Of a stretch of DNA of 12,769 nt, positions 11,813-12,769 are shown one piece after another (position 1 is the first letter of the stretch; every line of letters starts with the position of its first letter). The stretch comes from an uncultured Oscillospiraceae bacterium. GTDB lineage: Bacteria > Bacillota > Clostridia > Oscillospirales > Oscillospiraceae. The DNA lies in NCBI GenBank assembly GCA_944385305.1, contig CALWWS010000248.1, positions 1-12,769 of the forward strand, read 5' to 3'. Under the pieces are notes generated by a model that saw only the letters and a program-made list of their open reading frames with translations, was not told where the DNA came from and ran no database searches. The position numbers and the translations under genes were made by a program.

Positions 11813-12769
11813 TCCTCGCTCCTCTCGTTGTCCGATTGCTCCATCTGCTGGGCCAGCTCAGTGAGGTAGACCCAGCGCTCCATCTTCTCCTCCAGCGCCT
11901 TCTCCAGCTCCCCCTGGCGCTCCATGAGCGCCTGGAGGGCCACGTAGTCGCTGGCCTTCTCCTCCTGTCCGGCCTTCACCCCGGCCAGCTCCTCCTCCAG
12001 GGCGGCAATCTCGTCCTCAATGACCGCAAACTCCCGCTGCTCCTTGTAGGTGAATTTCCGCCGGGGGGCGGGCTGGGCCCGCTCCTCCCGGGGCCGGGCG
12101 GGGGCCGCCTTGGCGGGGGCGGTTCGGGCCGCCTGCCGCTCCCGGCGCAGGCGCAGGTACTGGCTGTACCCGCCGGGGTAGCCCTCTACCCGCCCGTCTG
12201 GCTCCACGGCAAAGGTGCGCCGGCACACCCGGTCGAGAAAATACCGGTCGTGGGACACCGCAACCACCGCCCCGGGGAAGCCGTCCAGGTAGTCCTCCAG
12301 GGTGGACAGGGTCTGGATGTCCAGGTCGTTGGTGGGCTCGTCCAGCAGCAGCACGTTGGGGGCGGCGGCCAGAACGGACAGGAGGAAGAGCCGCCGCCGC
12401 TCCCCGCCGGAGAGCTTGCCCACCGGGCTCCACTGCACCTGGGGCGGGAAGAGAAACTGCTCCAGCAGCTGCCCGGCAGTGACCATCCCCTCGGGAGTGG
12501 GGATGCGGTTGCCGATCTCCTTCACATAGTCTATGACCCGCATCTCCTCGTCCATGGGGGGCAGCTCCTGGGAGAAGTAGCCGATGCGCACCGTCTCCCC
12601 CACCTCCACCCTGCCGCTGTCCGGGGCCAGGCGGCCGGCAATCAGGTTGAGCAGGGTGGACTTGCCGCTGCCGTTGGGGCCCACGATGCCGATGCGGTCG
12701 TCCCGCAGCAGGGTGCAGCTGAACTGACGGATCACCGTCCGCCCGCCGAAGGACTTGCCCACCTCCTCC
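11809..12769 (-). CDS. ABC-F ATPase, Uup-like, C-terminal part
   Basis: The start lies beyond the right edge; 320 codons are present, reading in from EEVGKSFGGRTV. This is the second nucleotide-binding domain of an ABC-F protein: Walker A GPNGSGKST, ABC signature LSGGERRR, Walker B NVLLLDEPTNDLD and H-switch SHDRYFLD. GGYSQYLRLRRE, an Ala/Pro-rich linker and a terminal coiled-coil domain (KFTYKEQREFAVIEDEIAAL onward) indicate the Uup subfamily rather than EttA. ABC-F proteins are soluble and act on ribosomes; Uup-type members are linked to ribosome rescue or assembly and to DNA repair phenotypes. No membrane segments are visible. Its TGA stop overlaps the next ATG (ATGA), so it is translationally coupled to the SLH protein. 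Confidence 0.93.
   Translation of the reverse strand, partial: EEVGKSFGGRTVIRQFSCTLLRDDRIGIVGPNGSGKSTLLNLIAGRLAPDSGRVEVGETVRIGYFSQELPPMDEEMRVIDYVKEIGNRIPTPEGMVTAGQLLEQFLFPPQVQWSPVGKLSGGERRRLFLLSVLAAAPNVLLLDEPTNDLDIQTLSTLEDYLDGFPGAVVAVSHDRYFLDRVCRRTFAVEPDGRVEGYPGGYSQYLRLRRERQAARTAPAKAAPARPREERAQPAPRRKFTYKEQREFAVIEDEIAALEEELAGVKAGQEEKASDYVALQALMERQGELEKALEEKMERWVYLTELAQQMEQSDNERSEE

Noticed and set aside
10619..11869. 416-codon plus-strand frame opposite the GHL10-SLH gene
   Set aside because: Gly/Val/His-rich composition with no domain, antisense to a clear signal-peptide and catalytic domain.

Overview
The window looks like chromosomal DNA from a high-GC member of the Clostridia, most likely an Oscillospiraceae gut bacterium related to Flavonifractor or Intestinimonas. 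This is inferred from strong Shine-Dalgarno sites, near-consensus sigma-A promoters, a clostridial-type PurA, a PadR/DUF2812 pair and an SLH-domain cell-wall protein. No mobile element, prophage or CRISPR array is visible. Most of the region is housekeeping, plus one metal-homeostasis module and a few unexplained structured intergenic stretches.

Layout. At the left edge (1-55, minus) is the start of an exported protein. It diverges from a PadR-type regulator (421-738) coupled by an ATGA overlap to a DUF2812 membrane protein (735-1892). The PadR promoter is a perfect consensus followed by a GATATC-type operator candidate. Then comes a minus-strand tRNA cluster read Val-Asp-Phe, terminator, Gly-Cys, terminator (2008-2591). 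Upstream of it, also on minus, is an operon of a YerC/TrpR-like regulator, a class I methyltransferase and the redox chaperone Hsp33 (4609 down to 2682). A plus-strand gene for a soluble DUF3298/RsiV-like protein (4753-5475) diverges from this operon. It is followed by purA (5585-6862) with its own promoter and a clear terminator.

From 6905 to 7208 there is no convincing ORF. Two strong hairpins, the second a textbook terminator, suggest a small RNA or an attenuating leader in front of a 51-residue protein of unknown function (7209-7364). A single tRNA-Arg(ACG) follows. Next is the metal module: a CsoR-family repressor with the Cys-His-Cys copper-site pattern (7693-7965) and a P1B-type metal ATPase (8073-9944). 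Each has its own promoter. Three copies of an ATACCCC...GGTAT-like operator lie over the two promoters, so both genes are probably repressed by the same protein and released by metal. The ATPase lacks the residues expected of classical copper or zinc pumps, so its substrate is open.

On the right, on minus, a Uup-like ABC-F ATPase (cut by the window edge) is coupled by an ATGA overlap to a secreted glycoside-hydrolase-like (GHL10/DUF187) protein with three SLH cell-wall anchors. A strong hairpin separates it from the convergent ATPase gene.

The best candidates for something undescribed are the structured RNA at about 7000-7151 with its small downstream protein, and the substrate of the CsoR-linked ATPase. 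I see no multi-gene system here that I would call clearly new.
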